From Streptomyces zingiberis (GTDB taxonomy: Bacteria; Actinomycetota; Actinomycetes; Streptomycetales; Streptomycetaceae), in contig NZ_JAATEN010000004.1 of assembly GCF_012034935.1 (NCBI RefSeq), forward strand, positions 124,001 to 188,000: 64,000 nt of DNA, written 5' to 3'. Positions 36,184 through 45,452 of this stretch are shown here, in pieces; the stretch's first letter is position 1, and the number at the start of each line of letters is the position of its first letter. The position numbers and the translations under genes were made by a program. The notes beneath the pieces were generated by a model, which ran no database searches, was not told where the DNA came from, and was given only the letters and a program-made list of their open reading frames with translations.

Positions 36184-37575
36184 TCACCGGTGGGGGCGGC
36201 CTCCCCGCCGGCGGAGGCCCCGCCAGGAGCGGAGGGCGTCCCACCGGCCGGGCGGGGCACCGCCGCTCCCGTCCGCGGCTCCTGCCGGGCCCCGGTCCTC
36301 GGCCCCGGTTCCGGCCCCGCCGGGGGCCGTGGCCGCCCACCGCGCCCGCCGCCGGCGCAGGGCCGGCCGCAGCGCCCAGGCCAGCGCGGCGCCGAGGAGA
36401 ACCACCGCCCCGGTGTACGCCGCCGGGCGGCCCGCACCGTCGCCGTCCGGCTCGGGCGTGACGGTGGTCCCGGCGCTGTTGACCCCCGGCGGTGGCGCGG
36501 GCAGCGGGTCCCCCGGGCGCACCGGGTTGAGGGTGCCGACCGACGGCGCGTCACCGGCCACCGAGAAACCCCAGTCGAGCAGGGCCCGCGCCTCCTGGTA
36601 GACGGCGTGCGGCGCGCCGGACGTCGGGTTCATCACCGTCACCAGCAGCGTGCGCCCGTCCCGCCGGGCCGCCGCGGCCAGGGTGTTCCCCGCATGCGTG
36701 GTGTAGCCGTTCTTCACCCCGACCGCGCCCGGGTAGGGCGTCACCCCGGGCCCGCCGCTCAGCAGCCGGTTGGTGTTGGCGACTGCGTAACCGCCGAGCT
36801 GCCGCCCCGCCGCGTCCCGCCCGGTGGGGAAGTGGGTCCGGGCCAGTCCGCAGTAGCGGGCGAAGTAGGGCTGGGCGAGCCCGGCGCGGGCGAAGAGGCT
36901 GAGGTCGTACGCCGAGGAGACCTGGCCCGGGGCGTCGTAGCCGTCGGGCGAGACGACGCGGGTGTCGGTCGCCCCCAGCATCCGCGCCCGGGCCCGCATC
37001 TGCCGCACCGTCCGCTCCACCGAGCCGTTCATCGCCGCCAGGACGTGGACCGCGTCGTTGCCGGAGGCCAGGAAGACTCCCCGCCACAGATCGGCCACGG
37101 TGTACCGGTGGCCGGGCTTGAGGCCGACCATGCTGCTGCCCGCGCCCACCGCCCGGAGATCCTCGTCCCGGACGGTGCGCAGCGAGTCCTGCGGGAACCG
37201 GGGGAGCAGGGTGAGGGCGAACAGCATCTTCAGGGTGGACGCGGGCGGCAGCCTGCGGTGGGCGTCCTTGGCCGCCAGGACCTGGCCGGTACGGGCGTCG
37301 GAGACCATCCACGAACGGGCCGACAGATCCTGCGGCAGGGTGCGGGCGGCCCGCCCGGCCGGCACGTGCAGACCGGGACCGGCCGGCGGGCGTACGGCGT
37401 GGACCGCGGGCCGCTGTCCGGCCCGGTGGGCGTGGCGGCCGTCGTCCGGGGCGGCCGGGGCGGTCCGGGCCGCCGGCGCCGCCGTGGCCGCCGACGAGGG
37501 GCCGCCGGCGAGAAGGGCGAGGAGGGCGGCCGCGACGGCACCGGCCCGCAGGGGGAATCCGGGGGTTTTGTCCAT
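36184..37575 (-). CDS. D-alanyl-D-alanine carboxypeptidase (low-mass PBP, S11)
   Basis: 463 residues. A signal peptide (about 1-33) is followed by a Pro/Ala-rich stretch, then the serine peptidase domain with SxxK in PPASTLKML, SxN as LASGNDAV, and the third motif as VGVKNGYT (KNG in place of the usual KTG). Near the C-terminus a membrane segment (AVVLLGAALAWAL) and an Arg-rich plus Gly/Pro tail anchor it outside the membrane. It trims the terminal D-Ala of peptidoglycan stem peptides. ATG 37575 is chosen from the signal-peptide pattern; the ribosome binding site is weak. An upstream ATG 37626 is possible. Confidence 0.9.
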   Translation of the reverse strand: MDKTPGFPLRAGAVAAALLALLAGGPSSAATAAPAARTAPAAPDDGRHAHRAGQRPAVHAVRPPAGPGLHVPAGRAARTLPQDLSARSWMVSDARTGQVLAAKDAHRRLPPASTLKMLFALTLLPRFPQDSLRTVRDEDLRAVGAGSSMVGLKPGHRYTVADLWRGVFLASGNDAVHVLAAMNGSVERTVRQMRARARMLGATDTRVVSPDGYDAPGQVSSAYDLSLFARAGLAQPYFARYCGLARTHFPTGRDAAGRQLGGYAVANTNRLLSGGPGVTPYPGAVGVKNGYTTHAGNTLAAAARRDGRTLLVTVMNPTSGAPHAVYQEARALLDWGFSVAGDAPSVGTLNPVRPGDPLPAPPPGVNSAGTTVTPEPDGDGAGRPAAYTGAVVLLGAALAWALRPALRRRRARWAATAPGGAGTGAEDRGPAGAADGSGGAPPGRWDALRSWRGLRRRGGRPHR

Positions 37576-38054
37576 GTCTGCACCGTAGGAACGGTTCGAC
37601 CGCCGTGCCGCGTGTTCCTGCTCCATACGGGAAGCGGTGGCCGAGCGGCCGACGTACCGTCAAATCGCCGTGATGGCAGGGGGAATGGGCGGGCGGCCGC
37701 CCCGGCGGAACCGGCGGGGCACGGTCCTGCCGGTCTCCCGGCCGGCGCTCGGCCTGCCTGCCCCGAACGCCGCGCCCGGCGGCCGGGGGCCGGGGGTCAG
37801 GGCGGCGGCCGGGAATCCGGAGCTGGAGGGCGGACCGTTCCCGCCGTGGCCGGGCTCCCGCGTGCCGCAGCGAAGTCCCCGGAGACCGGAGAGCGGTGGC
37901 CCGGGAGGCCGGCCGCCGCGTGCGGGACTCGGCCGCGGCGGCCGGGGCCGCGCGGGTGCGCGGTCCGCGGTGGGCGGCGCCGCAGGGCGGTCCGCGGCGG
38001 CCTTGACCACGTGGCGGTGGGAGGGGGAGCGGGAAGAGGGGCGGCGGCCCGCCG
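37576..38054. other. Gap upstream of the carboxypeptidase gene
   Basis: 479 bp between the carboxypeptidase start and the end of the next minus-strand gene. It presumably carries the carboxypeptidase promoter; frames here look like shadows. Confidence 0.4.
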
Positions 38055-38459
38055 TCAGCCGGCCCGCTCCGCCGGGACGACGAAGACGACGCCACGGCCC
38101 GCCGCCGTGCCGGTGCGCCGCTCGCCGGGGGAGAGCAGCACGCCGGGCTCGCCGCCGCAGTCGGGCGCCGGGTACAGCTGGGCGGCCAGATCGGTGTCGT
38201 TGCGGAACGCCGAGGGGGCGTCCCCCTCGAAGGGATAGCAGATGCCGACGCGGGGGGCGTCGATCCGCTGCCCGGGCAGCTTCTCCCCGTAGGTGAAGGA
38301 GAGCCCGCCCGGTGCCTGGGGGGCGGCGGCCGCCGGCGGGCGGTTGCTGTCCTCGGTGGGGGCCGGGTCCCCCGAGGAGGCCAGCTCGGCCCCGACGAGC
38401 ACGGCGGCGATGACGCCCGCGGCCGCCGCGACGGACAGGTATCTGGTCAACACGCGCAC
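38055..38459 (-). CDS. Small exported protein of unknown function
   Basis: 134 residues. The N-terminus (RVLTRYLSVAAAAGVIAAVLVG) is a signal or anchor helix, followed by an Ala/Pro linker and a compact C-terminal part with two cysteines (VGICYPFEG and APDCGGEPG) that could pair outside the cell. No family recognised. GTG 38459 has GGAGGA very close upstream; GTG 38453, two codons on, has better spacing and may be the real start. Confidence 0.65.
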   Translation of the reverse strand: MRVLTRYLSVAAAAGVIAAVLVGAELASSGDPAPTEDSNRPPAAAAPQAPGGLSFTYGEKLPGQRIDAPRVGICYPFEGDAPSAFRNDTDLAAQLYPAPDCGGEPGVLLSPGERRTGTAAGRGVVFVVPAERAG

Positions 38460-38702
38460 GGTTCCTCCAGGTCGGCGGTTCGCCGGGCGGGCGGCGGATG
38501 CACCTTCTCGTCCTGCACCCTGCCGCCTGGCGGCCCGCCGGACCGGAAGACATGCCGTGAAATAACCCGATAAGCCTATTAATCGAGGTCCAGGCTTCCC
38601 CCCGGCCGGTCCCGGGAACCACCGGGGCCCGGGGCCGCAACGGGCGGGGCGCGGCGGAGCCGGCGAGATGCGGGGGGCCGCGACCGGCAGCACAGTGGGG
38701 CC

Positions 38703-39035
38703 ATGGAGATGCTTTCGCTCAGATCCGTCGCGGAGGAACGTCTCGCCGCGGCGTACCGGGAGGACGACGGCCGGGCCGCCACCACGTCCTTCCCCGGCCA
38801 CGGCCGCCGGCTGCGGCAGACCGTCATCGCGCTGCGCGGGGGAGCGGAGCCCACGGAGCACGAGAGCCCCGGCGAGGCCACCGTGCTCGTCCTCACCGGC
38901 CGGGTCCGGGTCGGCACCGGCCCGGACGACGTCGCGGAGGGCACCAACGGCGACCTCATCCTCCTCCCGGACGCCCCGCACGAGCTGGAGGTGGTGGAGG
39001 ACTCGGTCCTCCTGCTCACCGTCGCCGGCGAGTGA
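38703..39035 (+). CDS. Cupin-domain protein
   Basis: 110 residues, a single small beta-barrel cupin: TEHESPGEATVLVLTGRVRV (motif 1) and NGDLILLPDAPHELEVVED (motif 2). His residues at both motifs could hold a metal, but motif 1 has only part of the usual ligand set. Small stand-alone cupins like this are often found in stress contexts; the function is unknown. ATG 38703 is the obvious start. It is divergent from the small exported protein gene, with an AT-rich stretch (about 38558-38585) between them. Confidence 0.8.
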   Translation: MEMLSLRSVAEERLAAAYREDDGRAATTSFPGHGRRLRQTVIALRGGAEPTEHESPGEATVLVLTGRVRVGTGPDDVAEGTNGDLILLPDAPHELEVVEDSVLLLTVAGE

Positions 39036-39278
39036 CCCACCCGGTCCGGCGGGCGCGATGCGGCACCGCCGCGACCCTGGGTGACCCCCTGCCCCGCCCC
39101 ACGGCGTCACCCGGCCGCGCCACCGGACCCGCTCCCGGACCGTACCGGCGGTGACCCGGCCGAAAAATAACGGGAATCCGCGGCCTCCACGGTGAACGAC
39201 GCAGGGTCACCGTCCGTACCTCCTGCCGTCAGAGGCGCACCCGCGCCGGACGGGTACAGCGGATCGCAGGAGAACAGG

Positions 39279-40274
39279 ATGAGGAAGTGGCAGGGCGCCT
39301 CGGTCGCGGTGACGGCGGTGGCGATGATGCTGATGACGTCATGTGCGCAGGACCCGGGCGGGGCGGGCGCGACACAGCCTGCCGGGCAGCCCGGAGCCGT
39401 CACCCCGCAGGACCCGGCGGGCGGCGCGGGGCAGAATTCCGCACCGCCCGCGGGCGGCGCGGGGCAAGGGGCGCAGAAGGCCAAGCCGGCGGGACAGCTC
39501 ACCATCGGGGACAGCGAGGAACTCGGCCAGGTGCTGACCGACAGCGCCGGCTTCACCCTCTACCGCTTCGAGAAGGACAAGGCGTCCCCGCCGCAGGCCA
39601 CCTGTGAGGGCGACTGCGCCAAGGCCTGGCCGCCGGTCCCGGCCGCCGACGTCTCCTCCACCGCCGGGATCGACGAGGCCCTGCTGGGCGAGGTCAGCCG
39701 GGCGGACGGCACCAAGCAGCTCACCGTCGGCGGCTGGCCGATGTACCGGTACGCCAAGGACACCGAGCCGTGGCAGACCAACGGCCAGGGCATGGGCGGC
39801 ACCTGGTACGCAGCCGCGCCCGACGGCAAGAAGGCGGCCGCCGGCGGGTCCGGCGGCGGGGCGGGCGGCAAGCCCGAGGGCAGCGCCCCGGCGGGAGGCG
39901 CCCAGGAGAGCCGGAACCTGCCGGCGGTCTCCACCGTTCAGGACGCCGACCTGGGCACGATCATCCGCGACGGCAAGGGCCGCACGCTCTACGCGTTCAC
40001 CAAGGACAGCCGCTGGCCGATGAAGTCCAACTGCGCCGGGAAGTGCGAGGAGCTGTGGAAGCCGGTCGGCGCGGTGGACCTCAAGGACGTCAAGGGCATC
40101 ACGCCGAAGCTGCTGACCACCTTCAAGCGGGACGACGGCACCGAGCAGCTCTCCATCGACTGCTGGCCGCTCTACACCTACACCGGTGACGAGAAGGCGG
40201 GTGACACCAACGGCCAGGGCGTCGGCGGCACCTGGTTCACCGTCTCCCCGAAGGGCAAGCTGATCAAGGGCTGA
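39279..40274 (+). CDS. Lipoprotein with four Y-x4-D-type secreted repeats
   Basis: 331 residues. The lipobox is LMTSC (Cys about residue 24), after a short Lys/Arg head and hydrophobic core, so it is a membrane-anchored extracellular lipoprotein. Four PF03640-type secreted repeats follow: LGQVLTDSAGFTLYRFEKD, the segment ending NGQGMGGTWYAAAP, LGTIIRDGKGRTLYAFTKD, and the segment ending NGQGVGGTWFTVSP. A Gly/Ser-rich linker joins the halves. It resembles the SCO0930-type lipoproteins of Streptomyces, of unknown function. ATG 39279 follows GCAGGAG. Two hairpins follow the stop. Confidence 0.9.
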   Translation: MRKWQGASVAVTAVAMMLMTSCAQDPGGAGATQPAGQPGAVTPQDPAGGAGQNSAPPAGGAGQGAQKAKPAGQLTIGDSEELGQVLTDSAGFTLYRFEKDKASPPQATCEGDCAKAWPPVPAADVSSTAGIDEALLGEVSRADGTKQLTVGGWPMYRYAKDTEPWQTNGQGMGGTWYAAAPDGKKAAAGGSGGGAGGKPEGSAPAGGAQESRNLPAVSTVQDADLGTIIRDGKGRTLYAFTKDSRWPMKSNCAGKCEELWKPVGAVDLKDVKGITPKLLTTFKRDDGTEQLSIDCWPLYTYTGDEKAGDTNGQGVGGTWFTVSPKGKLIKG

Positions 40275-40299
40275 CCCCGGCCCGTCCCGGTCCCCGCGG

Positions 40300-40392
40300 C
40301 CGCCGGGCCCGCGGGCCCGGCGGAGGCCCGTACCACCGTACCGACCGGCCACCCGGCCCCGTCCCGAGGCGCAGCCCACGGGACGGGGCCGG
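40300..40392 (+). terminator. Double terminator after the lipoprotein gene
   Basis: First, a perfect 24-bp palindrome (40300-40323) starting 26 bp after the stop. Second, a 13-bp perfect stem (40353-40365 with 40380-40392) with a 14-nt loop. Confidence 0.65.
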
Positions 40393-40517
40393 ACGGCCGT
40401 CACGCCCCGGCGCCGCTGCGGTCGTGCCGCGTGACGGAAGGTGCCACAGTGGTCGGTGAGATCGTGCCGGAGGGAACGGCACACCGCTGACGGCGGCCGG
40501 CCGCGCCGGGAGGCCAG

Positions 40518-42293
40518 ATGGGTGATCGTGACACGGCCCCCCGCGCCGGGCCGCCGGAGGAGGCCGCCCACGCCCCCGGCACCCTGGCGGCACGCCTGGA
40601 GGAGGCCACCACCGGGCTGGCCCAGGCGCTCGACGTCCGGGACGTCGTCCGCGTGGTGGAGGGCGTCCACGGCGCCGACCGGGTCGGGCCCGTGACGATG
40701 CTGGTCGGCCTGGTGGAGAAGGACCGCCTGCACATCATCGCCCGGGGTACCGACGGCACCGCACGGGCCCTCGTGACGGAGTACGCCGCCCTCGACAGCG
40801 ACGACCCCCTGTGCGAGGCGGTCCGCACCGGGAAGGTCCGGCTGATCGGCACCCGCGCGGAGTTCACGGGCCGCCACCCTCGCCTGGCGCGGCGGCTGGC
40901 GGCCGTGCCGTTCGGTTCGGCCGCCTTCCTGCCCCTGGTGGCGCAGTCGCGCACCCTCGGCGCCCTCGGCGTCCTCTTCCCCGGCGAGTTCCCGGGGGAG
41001 GAGCCTTTCGGGGCCGAGGGCCGCAGCCTGTACGTCGGCTTCGCCAGCAGCCTCGCCCAGAGCCTCCAGCGCGCCATCCTCTACGACCAGGCGCACGACA
41101 TCGCCGAGGAGCTCCAGGAGACGATGCTCCCCCGGGTGGAGCCCTTCCCCGGGGTCGAGGCCGCCGTGCGCTACCGCCCCGCCCGCCTCCGCAGCGAACT
41201 GGGCGGGGACTGGTACGACCTGGTGCCGCTGCCCGACGGGCGCGTGGGCGCCTTCATCGGCGACGTCACCGGCCACGACACCAAGGCCGCGGCCGTCATG
41301 GGACAGCTCCGCATCGCCCTGCGCGCCTACGCGGCCGAAGGGCACGCCCCCACCACCGTCATGGCCCGCGCCTCCGTCTTCCTGGAGGAACTGGACACCG
41401 ACCGCTTCGCCACCTGCCTCTACGCCGAGATCCAGCCCGCCACCGGCGAGGTGCGCCTCGTCCGGGCCGGGCACCTCAACCCGCTGCTGCGGCAGGCCGA
41501 CGGCGCCTGCCGCCCCCTTCCCGTGGCCGGCGGCCTGCCGCTGGGGCTCTCCGCCGAGTTCGGCGGGCTGGAGTACCCGGTGACCCCGGTGGAACTCGCA
41601 CCCGACGAGACGCTGGTGCTCCACACCGACGGGCTCGTGGAGCGGCCCGGCACCGATCTGGAGGAGGGCTGCCTGGAACTGGTGGAGGCGGTACGCACCG
41701 GGCCGTTCCCCCTGGAGGACCTCGCCGAGCACCTCACGGCGGCCATGCACCCGCGCACCGGCGACGACGACATGGCGCTGCTGCTCCTGCGCCGCACGGC
41801 GCCCACCCGGCCGCGCGCCCCGCAGCGCCTGCACCAGCACATCGCGCCCTCGGACCCGGACTCCCTGGCCACGGCGCGCGGCATGCTCCGCGAGGCGGTC
41901 CGCGCCTGGGGCATCGAGGAGCGGGCCGACGACATCGAACTCGCCGCCGACGAACTGATCACCAACTCGCTGATCCACACCGACGGCGGCGCCGTGATCA
42001 CGGCGGTGGTGCGGCCGGGCCGCGCGCGCCTGCTCCACCTGGAGGTGCGGGACCGCTCCAGCAGCTGGCCGCGCCGCCGGGAGCCCGGCGACGCCGGCAC
42101 CTCCGGGCGCGGGCTGATGCTGGTGGAACTGCTGAGCGACGACTGGGGCGTGGAGTCCCGCGGCCAGGGCAAGTCCGTGTGGTGCGAGTTCCGCCTGCCC
42201 GCCACCGCCACCGCCACCGGTACCGCCACCGCCGACCCCGACGCCGACCCCGACGGCGGGGCCGCCGGTCCCCGCGCGGCGGCGGACCCCTGA
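40518..42293 (+). CDS. GAF - SpoIIE phosphatase - anti-sigma-type ATPase protein
   Basis: 591 residues. A GAF-like sensor (about 30-190) is followed by a PP2C/SpoIIE serine phosphatase (about 205-430) with ELGGDWYD, FIGDVTGHD, VRAGHLNPLL, HTDGLVE and DDDMALLLL. A C-terminal histidine-kinase-like ATPase of the RsbW type (about 450-565) has the N-box AADELITNSLIHTDG and GTSGRGLMLVELL. Such proteins both dephosphorylate anti-anti-sigma factors and may bind or phosphorylate them, tuning stress sigma factors. No transmembrane helix, so cytosolic. The C-terminus ends in Ala-Thr and Asp-Pro dipeptide runs. ATG 40518 has GGGAGG upstream. Confidence 0.92.
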   Translation: MGDRDTAPRAGPPEEAAHAPGTLAARLEEATTGLAQALDVRDVVRVVEGVHGADRVGPVTMLVGLVEKDRLHIIARGTDGTARALVTEYAALDSDDPLCEAVRTGKVRLIGTRAEFTGRHPRLARRLAAVPFGSAAFLPLVAQSRTLGALGVLFPGEFPGEEPFGAEGRSLYVGFASSLAQSLQRAILYDQAHDIAEELQETMLPRVEPFPGVEAAVRYRPARLRSELGGDWYDLVPLPDGRVGAFIGDVTGHDTKAAAVMGQLRIALRAYAAEGHAPTTVMARASVFLEELDTDRFATCLYAEIQPATGEVRLVRAGHLNPLLRQADGACRPLPVAGGLPLGLSAEFGGLEYPVTPVELAPDETLVLHTDGLVERPGTDLEEGCLELVEAVRTGPFPLEDLAEHLTAAMHPRTGDDDMALLLLRRTAPTRPRAPQRLHQHIAPSDPDSLATARGMLREAVRAWGIEERADDIELAADELITNSLIHTDGGAVITAVVRPGRARLLHLEVRDRSSSWPRRREPGDAGTSGRGLMLVELLSDDWGVESRGQGKSVWCEFRLPATATATGTATADPDADPDGGAAGPRAAADP

Positions 42294-42350
42294 CCGGGCC
42301 GGCCGGTGGCCCCGCCTGAGCGGACAACCGTCACCCGCGGGGTACGAGCC

Positions 42351-42692
42351 TCAGGCCGCGTCGGTGCCGTGCCCGGTAAAGCTCACCTGGGCGTCGTCGT
42401 TGTCGAGGGCGATGTTGAGGGTGGCGTCCAAAGCCTTGGCGAGTTTGGCCAGGAGCGGCAGTGTGGGAACGGTGTCGGAACCTTCGATCCGGGAGATTTT
42501 CGCCTGGGTGAGGTCGGCACGGGCGGCAAGTTCGACCTGGGTGAGCCCGAGTTCGGTACGCCGGTCGTAGACTGCCTTTGCCAGAGCCATGGACAGCTGG
42601 ACATCCCGACGGGTCTCGGTCACGTTCGCCGGTTCGGTGAAGCCCGCCGCGAGCTTACGCTCACGCAGGGTCTTCCAGCGGCTGTGGTTCAT
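42351..42692 (-). CDS. XRE-type antitoxin (HigA-like)
   Basis: 113 residues. Central helix-turn-helix: MALAKAVYDRRTELGLTQVE and AARADLTQAKISRIEGSD, then LPLLAKLAKALDATLNIALD. It is the antitoxin and autorepressor of a HigBA/RelBE-type pair. Its ATG overlaps the TGA of the upstream toxin frame (ATGA), the standard toxin-first coupling. Local composition is less GC-rich than the neighbours, which fits acquisition by transfer. The antitoxin is intact although the toxin frame is interrupted. Confidence 0.85.
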   Translation of the reverse strand: MNHSRWKTLRERKLAAGFTEPANVTETRRDVQLSMALAKAVYDRRTELGLTQVELAARADLTQAKISRIEGSDTVPTLPLLAKLAKALDATLNIALDNDDAQVSFTGHGTDAA

Positions 42693-43069
42693 CGCTCCAC
42701 CTCTCCTTCCTCGATGATGCGGATGAACTCCTCGTGGGCCGGTCCGTGCTCGGCCTCACAGACCTTCTGCGCGAGCTTGGCGCGCCTGACTTCCGCGTCC
42801 TCCCGCATTCTCGTCTTGCGGAAGACGGTCAGCAGGACTGCGGTGCGGTTCGGGGTAAGTCAGTAGGTGATGCGTATGGCTGCCCCGTCAAGGGTCGGTC
42901 GCAGCTCCCGGACTCCGTCACCGAGGTGGCGGGAGTAGGGCTCGCCGAGGGCGGACGCATGCTCAGCGAGTAACCCGACGTATTCGTCGATCTTGAGGAA
43001 ATGCTTGGCTGGAAGCGCCTCCAGCCAGCCCCGTACTTCGGGCTCGAGTTCGACGGTGAAGAGCACCAT
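42689..43069 (-). pseudogene. HigB/RelE-type toxin with an in-frame TGA
   Basis: ATG 43069 (with GAGGTGA upstream) opens a toxin frame MVLFTVELEPEVRGWLEALP that reaches RELRPTLDGAAIRITY and then a TGA at 42860-42862. The same frame continues unbroken as LTPNRTAVLLTVFRKTRMRE to the end at 42689, overlapping the antitoxin start. In intact relatives a Trp (TGG) sits at this position, so a single G-to-A change explains the stop. The 69-residue product lacks the C-terminal strand and the RNase residues (the FRKTRMRE region). Full length would be 126 residues. Confidence 0.85.
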
Positions 43070-43249
43070 TCACCTCACTACGCGATATGTCGCCAACAGC
43101 ATACTCGGGACGGAGTGGCGGGGCGTCCCCGCTCTGCGGGGCTGCGGTCGTCCGCCGCTGAGATGCCGCTGCCGTTCCTCCGGCAACGTGCTGCTTCAAG
43201 GGTCACGATCACCAAGGCCGAGTGACGAGTCACCCGGTCACGCATCGGC

Positions 43250-44665
43250 TCACAGCTTCCGGAAGGTCCGTGCGTCGTCGGTGGCCGAGAGCACCAGGTC
43301 CATGCCCGCCCCGGCGGACGCCGTGACCAGGGCCGCCACCGCGCCTTCGACGAACGGCGCGTCCGCGATGCGCACCCCCGCGGGCAGCGCCTCCGGTCCC
43401 GTCTCGGCCAGCAGCGCCTTGACGGTGAGCACCGCGCTGCCCATGTCGCACAGGACGACCACCCCCGCGCCCTCGTCCACGGCCGCCACGGCACGGCGGA
43501 CGAGCGCGGCGCTGGTGCCCACCCCGCCGTCCTCGACGCCGCCCGCGGGGGCGACCGGCGCCGGGTCGCCCGCGCCCACCAGGTCGCGGGCCAGGCGCGC
43601 GGTGGCCTCGGCCACCTGACGGCTGTGCGAGACGAGCACCAGGCCCACCCGGCCCGGCTCCTGCCGCGGGGTGGTCTCGGGCACGGCCTGCCGGGCGCCG
43701 GCGGCCTCCGGCTCCGCGGCCCGGCCCTCGTCCCCGTCCCGGCCGGCGGGGCGAGCCGCCCCCTGTGGTGCGGGGGCCGGTCCGGCGCCCCGAGCCGTCC
43801 CCGCCGCGTCCGGCGTCCCCTCCGGCCCGGCGGCGGCGTCTTCCGGTGCCGGGGCGCCGGGTGCGTCCTCCGGCCCGGCGGCAGGCCCCCGGGCCCCTTC
43901 GGACGCTCCTTCGGCGGACCGGTCCGGCGGGGCCGCGCCGGGGCCCTCCGCCGGGCCGGCCGCTGTCGCGTGGAGCGCCGTGAGCAGCAGCGCCGTGGAG
44001 GCCGCGCCCGGGTCCCGGTGGCCGGCGCTCCGCCCGCCGAGATAGCTGGCCCGACCCCGGCGGGCGGTCAGGCCGACGGTCGCGTCGGCACCCTCCCGCG
44101 CGGCGCGCGCCGCCGCGTCGAGGGCGCCGGGGAGATCCGCGCCCGCGCCGAGGGCCCGCGCGTACGCCTCGGCGGCCGGGTTCAGGGCGTCCACCATGGT
44201 CTTGTCCCCCGGCCCCGAGTGCCCGAGCCGGCACACGCCGGCCACCGCCGCCTCCAGCGCCTCACCCAGCGCCTCCGGGGAGACGGCCCTCTCGTCGCCG
44301 AAGACCTTGGCGGCGCGGCGCAGCACCGTCCCGTACAGCGGGCCCGAGGCCCCGCCGACCGTGCTGATGAGATGGGTGCCGAACCCCTTGAGCAGCTCGC
44401 CCGGCGTCGTGGCCGTCGCGTACGCCTTCGAGGCGATCGCGGAGTCGAAGCCGCGCCGCAGGTTGGAGCCGTGGTCCGCGTCCCCGATGGCCGAGTCCAG
44501 CTCGGTGAGGTAGCCCGCCTGCTCCCGGATGACGGCGGTGGCGCGATCCAGCCACCGGCGGAAGAAGTCGGTGTCGAGGACGGGGTCCCCCGAGGGGGCC
44601 GCGGGGACTCCGGAATCGGGGCCGGGGGAGCCGGGGGAGCCGGGGGAGCCGGGGGACACGGTCAA
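43250..44665 (-). CDS. DhaL-DhaM fusion (dihydroxyacetone kinase subunits)
   Basis: 471 residues. After a SPGSPG repeat tail, the DhaL ADP-binding domain (about 25-225) carries LDSAIGDADHGSNLRRGF and GHSGPGDKTMVDAL. An Ala/Gly/Pro/Glu-rich linker of over 100 residues follows, then the DhaM PTS-IIA-like domain (about 338-471) with VLVSHSRQVAEA (phospho-His near 347) and VVVLCDMGSAVLTVKALL. These subunits relay phosphate from the PTS to dihydroxyacetone bound by DhaK. No DhaK gene is nearby, so catalysis needs one elsewhere. TTG 44665 has GAGGAG 8 nt upstream; GTG 44659 is the alternative. Confidence 0.88.
   Translation of the reverse strand: MTVSPGSPGSPGSPGPDSGVPAAPSGDPVLDTDFFRRWLDRATAVIREQAGYLTELDSAIGDADHGSNLRRGFDSAIASKAYATATTPGELLKGFGTHLISTVGGASGPLYGTVLRRAAKVFGDERAVSPEALGEALEAAVAGVCRLGHSGPGDKTMVDALNPAAEAYARALGAGADLPGALDAAARAAREGADATVGLTARRGRASYLGGRSAGHRDPGAASTALLLTALHATAAGPAEGPGAAPPDRSAEGASEGARGPAAGPEDAPGAPAPEDAAAGPEGTPDAAGTARGAGPAPAPQGAARPAGRDGDEGRAAEPEAAGARQAVPETTPRQEPGRVGLVLVSHSRQVAEATARLARDLVGAGDPAPVAPAGGVEDGGVGTSAALVRRAVAAVDEGAGVVVLCDMGSAVLTVKALLAETGPEALPAGVRIADAPFVEGAVAALVTASAGAGMDLVLSATDDARTFRKL
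44622..44656. repeat. 9-bp tandem repeat CCGGGGGAG, about 3.9 copies
   Basis: Three exact copies (44622-44648) plus a partial fourth encode the SPGSPGSPG run at the start of the DhaL-DhaM protein. Confidence 0.8.
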
Positions 44666-45452
44666 GGCGGTAACTCCTCGGTTCGCGGCGGCCGCCGCGC
44701 GGGGAGGTGGGGCGCGCGGCGGACGGGGCCGGGAGATCCGGTCCCGCCGTGGTCTCCAGTCTGGGGCGTGCGGCCGCCGCGCGTCGACGGTGGCGGTCCG
44801 CCGGTCGGCGCGTATGTCGGATGATCGGTGCGCGCGGCGGAGCGCGGCCGCCCCGGGCGTACGCCGTGGGCACGCGGGTCCCGCCGTCGTGGCGGCGCGC
44901 GGGTTCCGGGGAGGCGGGGGAGTACGGCCGGGACGGCCCCGGGGTCTTCCCTGGCCGCTCCAGGATGTTCGCGGTCGCGAAGGGCGGCGGCGCGGTGGAG
45001 CTGGTTCGCTCCCTGGCGGGCCGTCAGCGCGGGCCGGCGCGGCGGGACCGGTCCGGGGTACGGGACGCCGTCCGCTCACCGGGAGCGGGGCGCCGGGCGA
45101 CGGCTGCCTGCGCGTCGCGCCTCTCGCGGACCCGCCGCGGCCTCCTGGCCTCCTGGCCTCCCGGTTCTCCACGCCAGCGCCTCGCCGGCGTCTCCCGCGG
45201 CTCCGCCCGCAGGCGTCCTGGCGGGCCCTCAGGTACCGGGCCGCCCGCCCCGGGTCCCTGCCCCGGGTCCCCGGGCGTGGGAAACGAACCGCCCCGCGCC
45301 GGGGACCCGGAGCGGGGCGTGAGGATCCGTCCCCGACCGGCGGCGCGGGCGGGCGGTGACCGGGACGGGGTGACGCCGCGTCACGCGACGCCGGGACACC
45401 GGGCCGCCGGGGCGTCCCCGGCGGCGGGCGGCGAACGTTCAGGGACGCGCCG
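44666..45452. other. 787-bp gap without a recognisable gene
   Basis: Upstream of the DhaL-DhaM gene, where dhaK would often be found. Frames are open but Arg/Pro/Ala-rich with no domain or ribosome binding site. It may be a promoter region plus decayed or deleted sequence. Confidence 0.5.

Noticed and set aside
39165..39200. GGGAAT upstream of the lipoprotein gene as a SigR or ECF promoter
   Set aside because: No GTT at the required spacing.
39339..42038. Long minus-strand frame opposite the lipoprotein and SpoIIE genes
   Set aside because: It is the antisense of two convincing genes, with shadow composition and no recognisable fold.
42689..43069. TGA in the toxin gene as a selenocysteine codon
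   Set aside because: Relatives have Trp there, the position is not a redox site, and no selenocysteine insertion element or machinery is visible.
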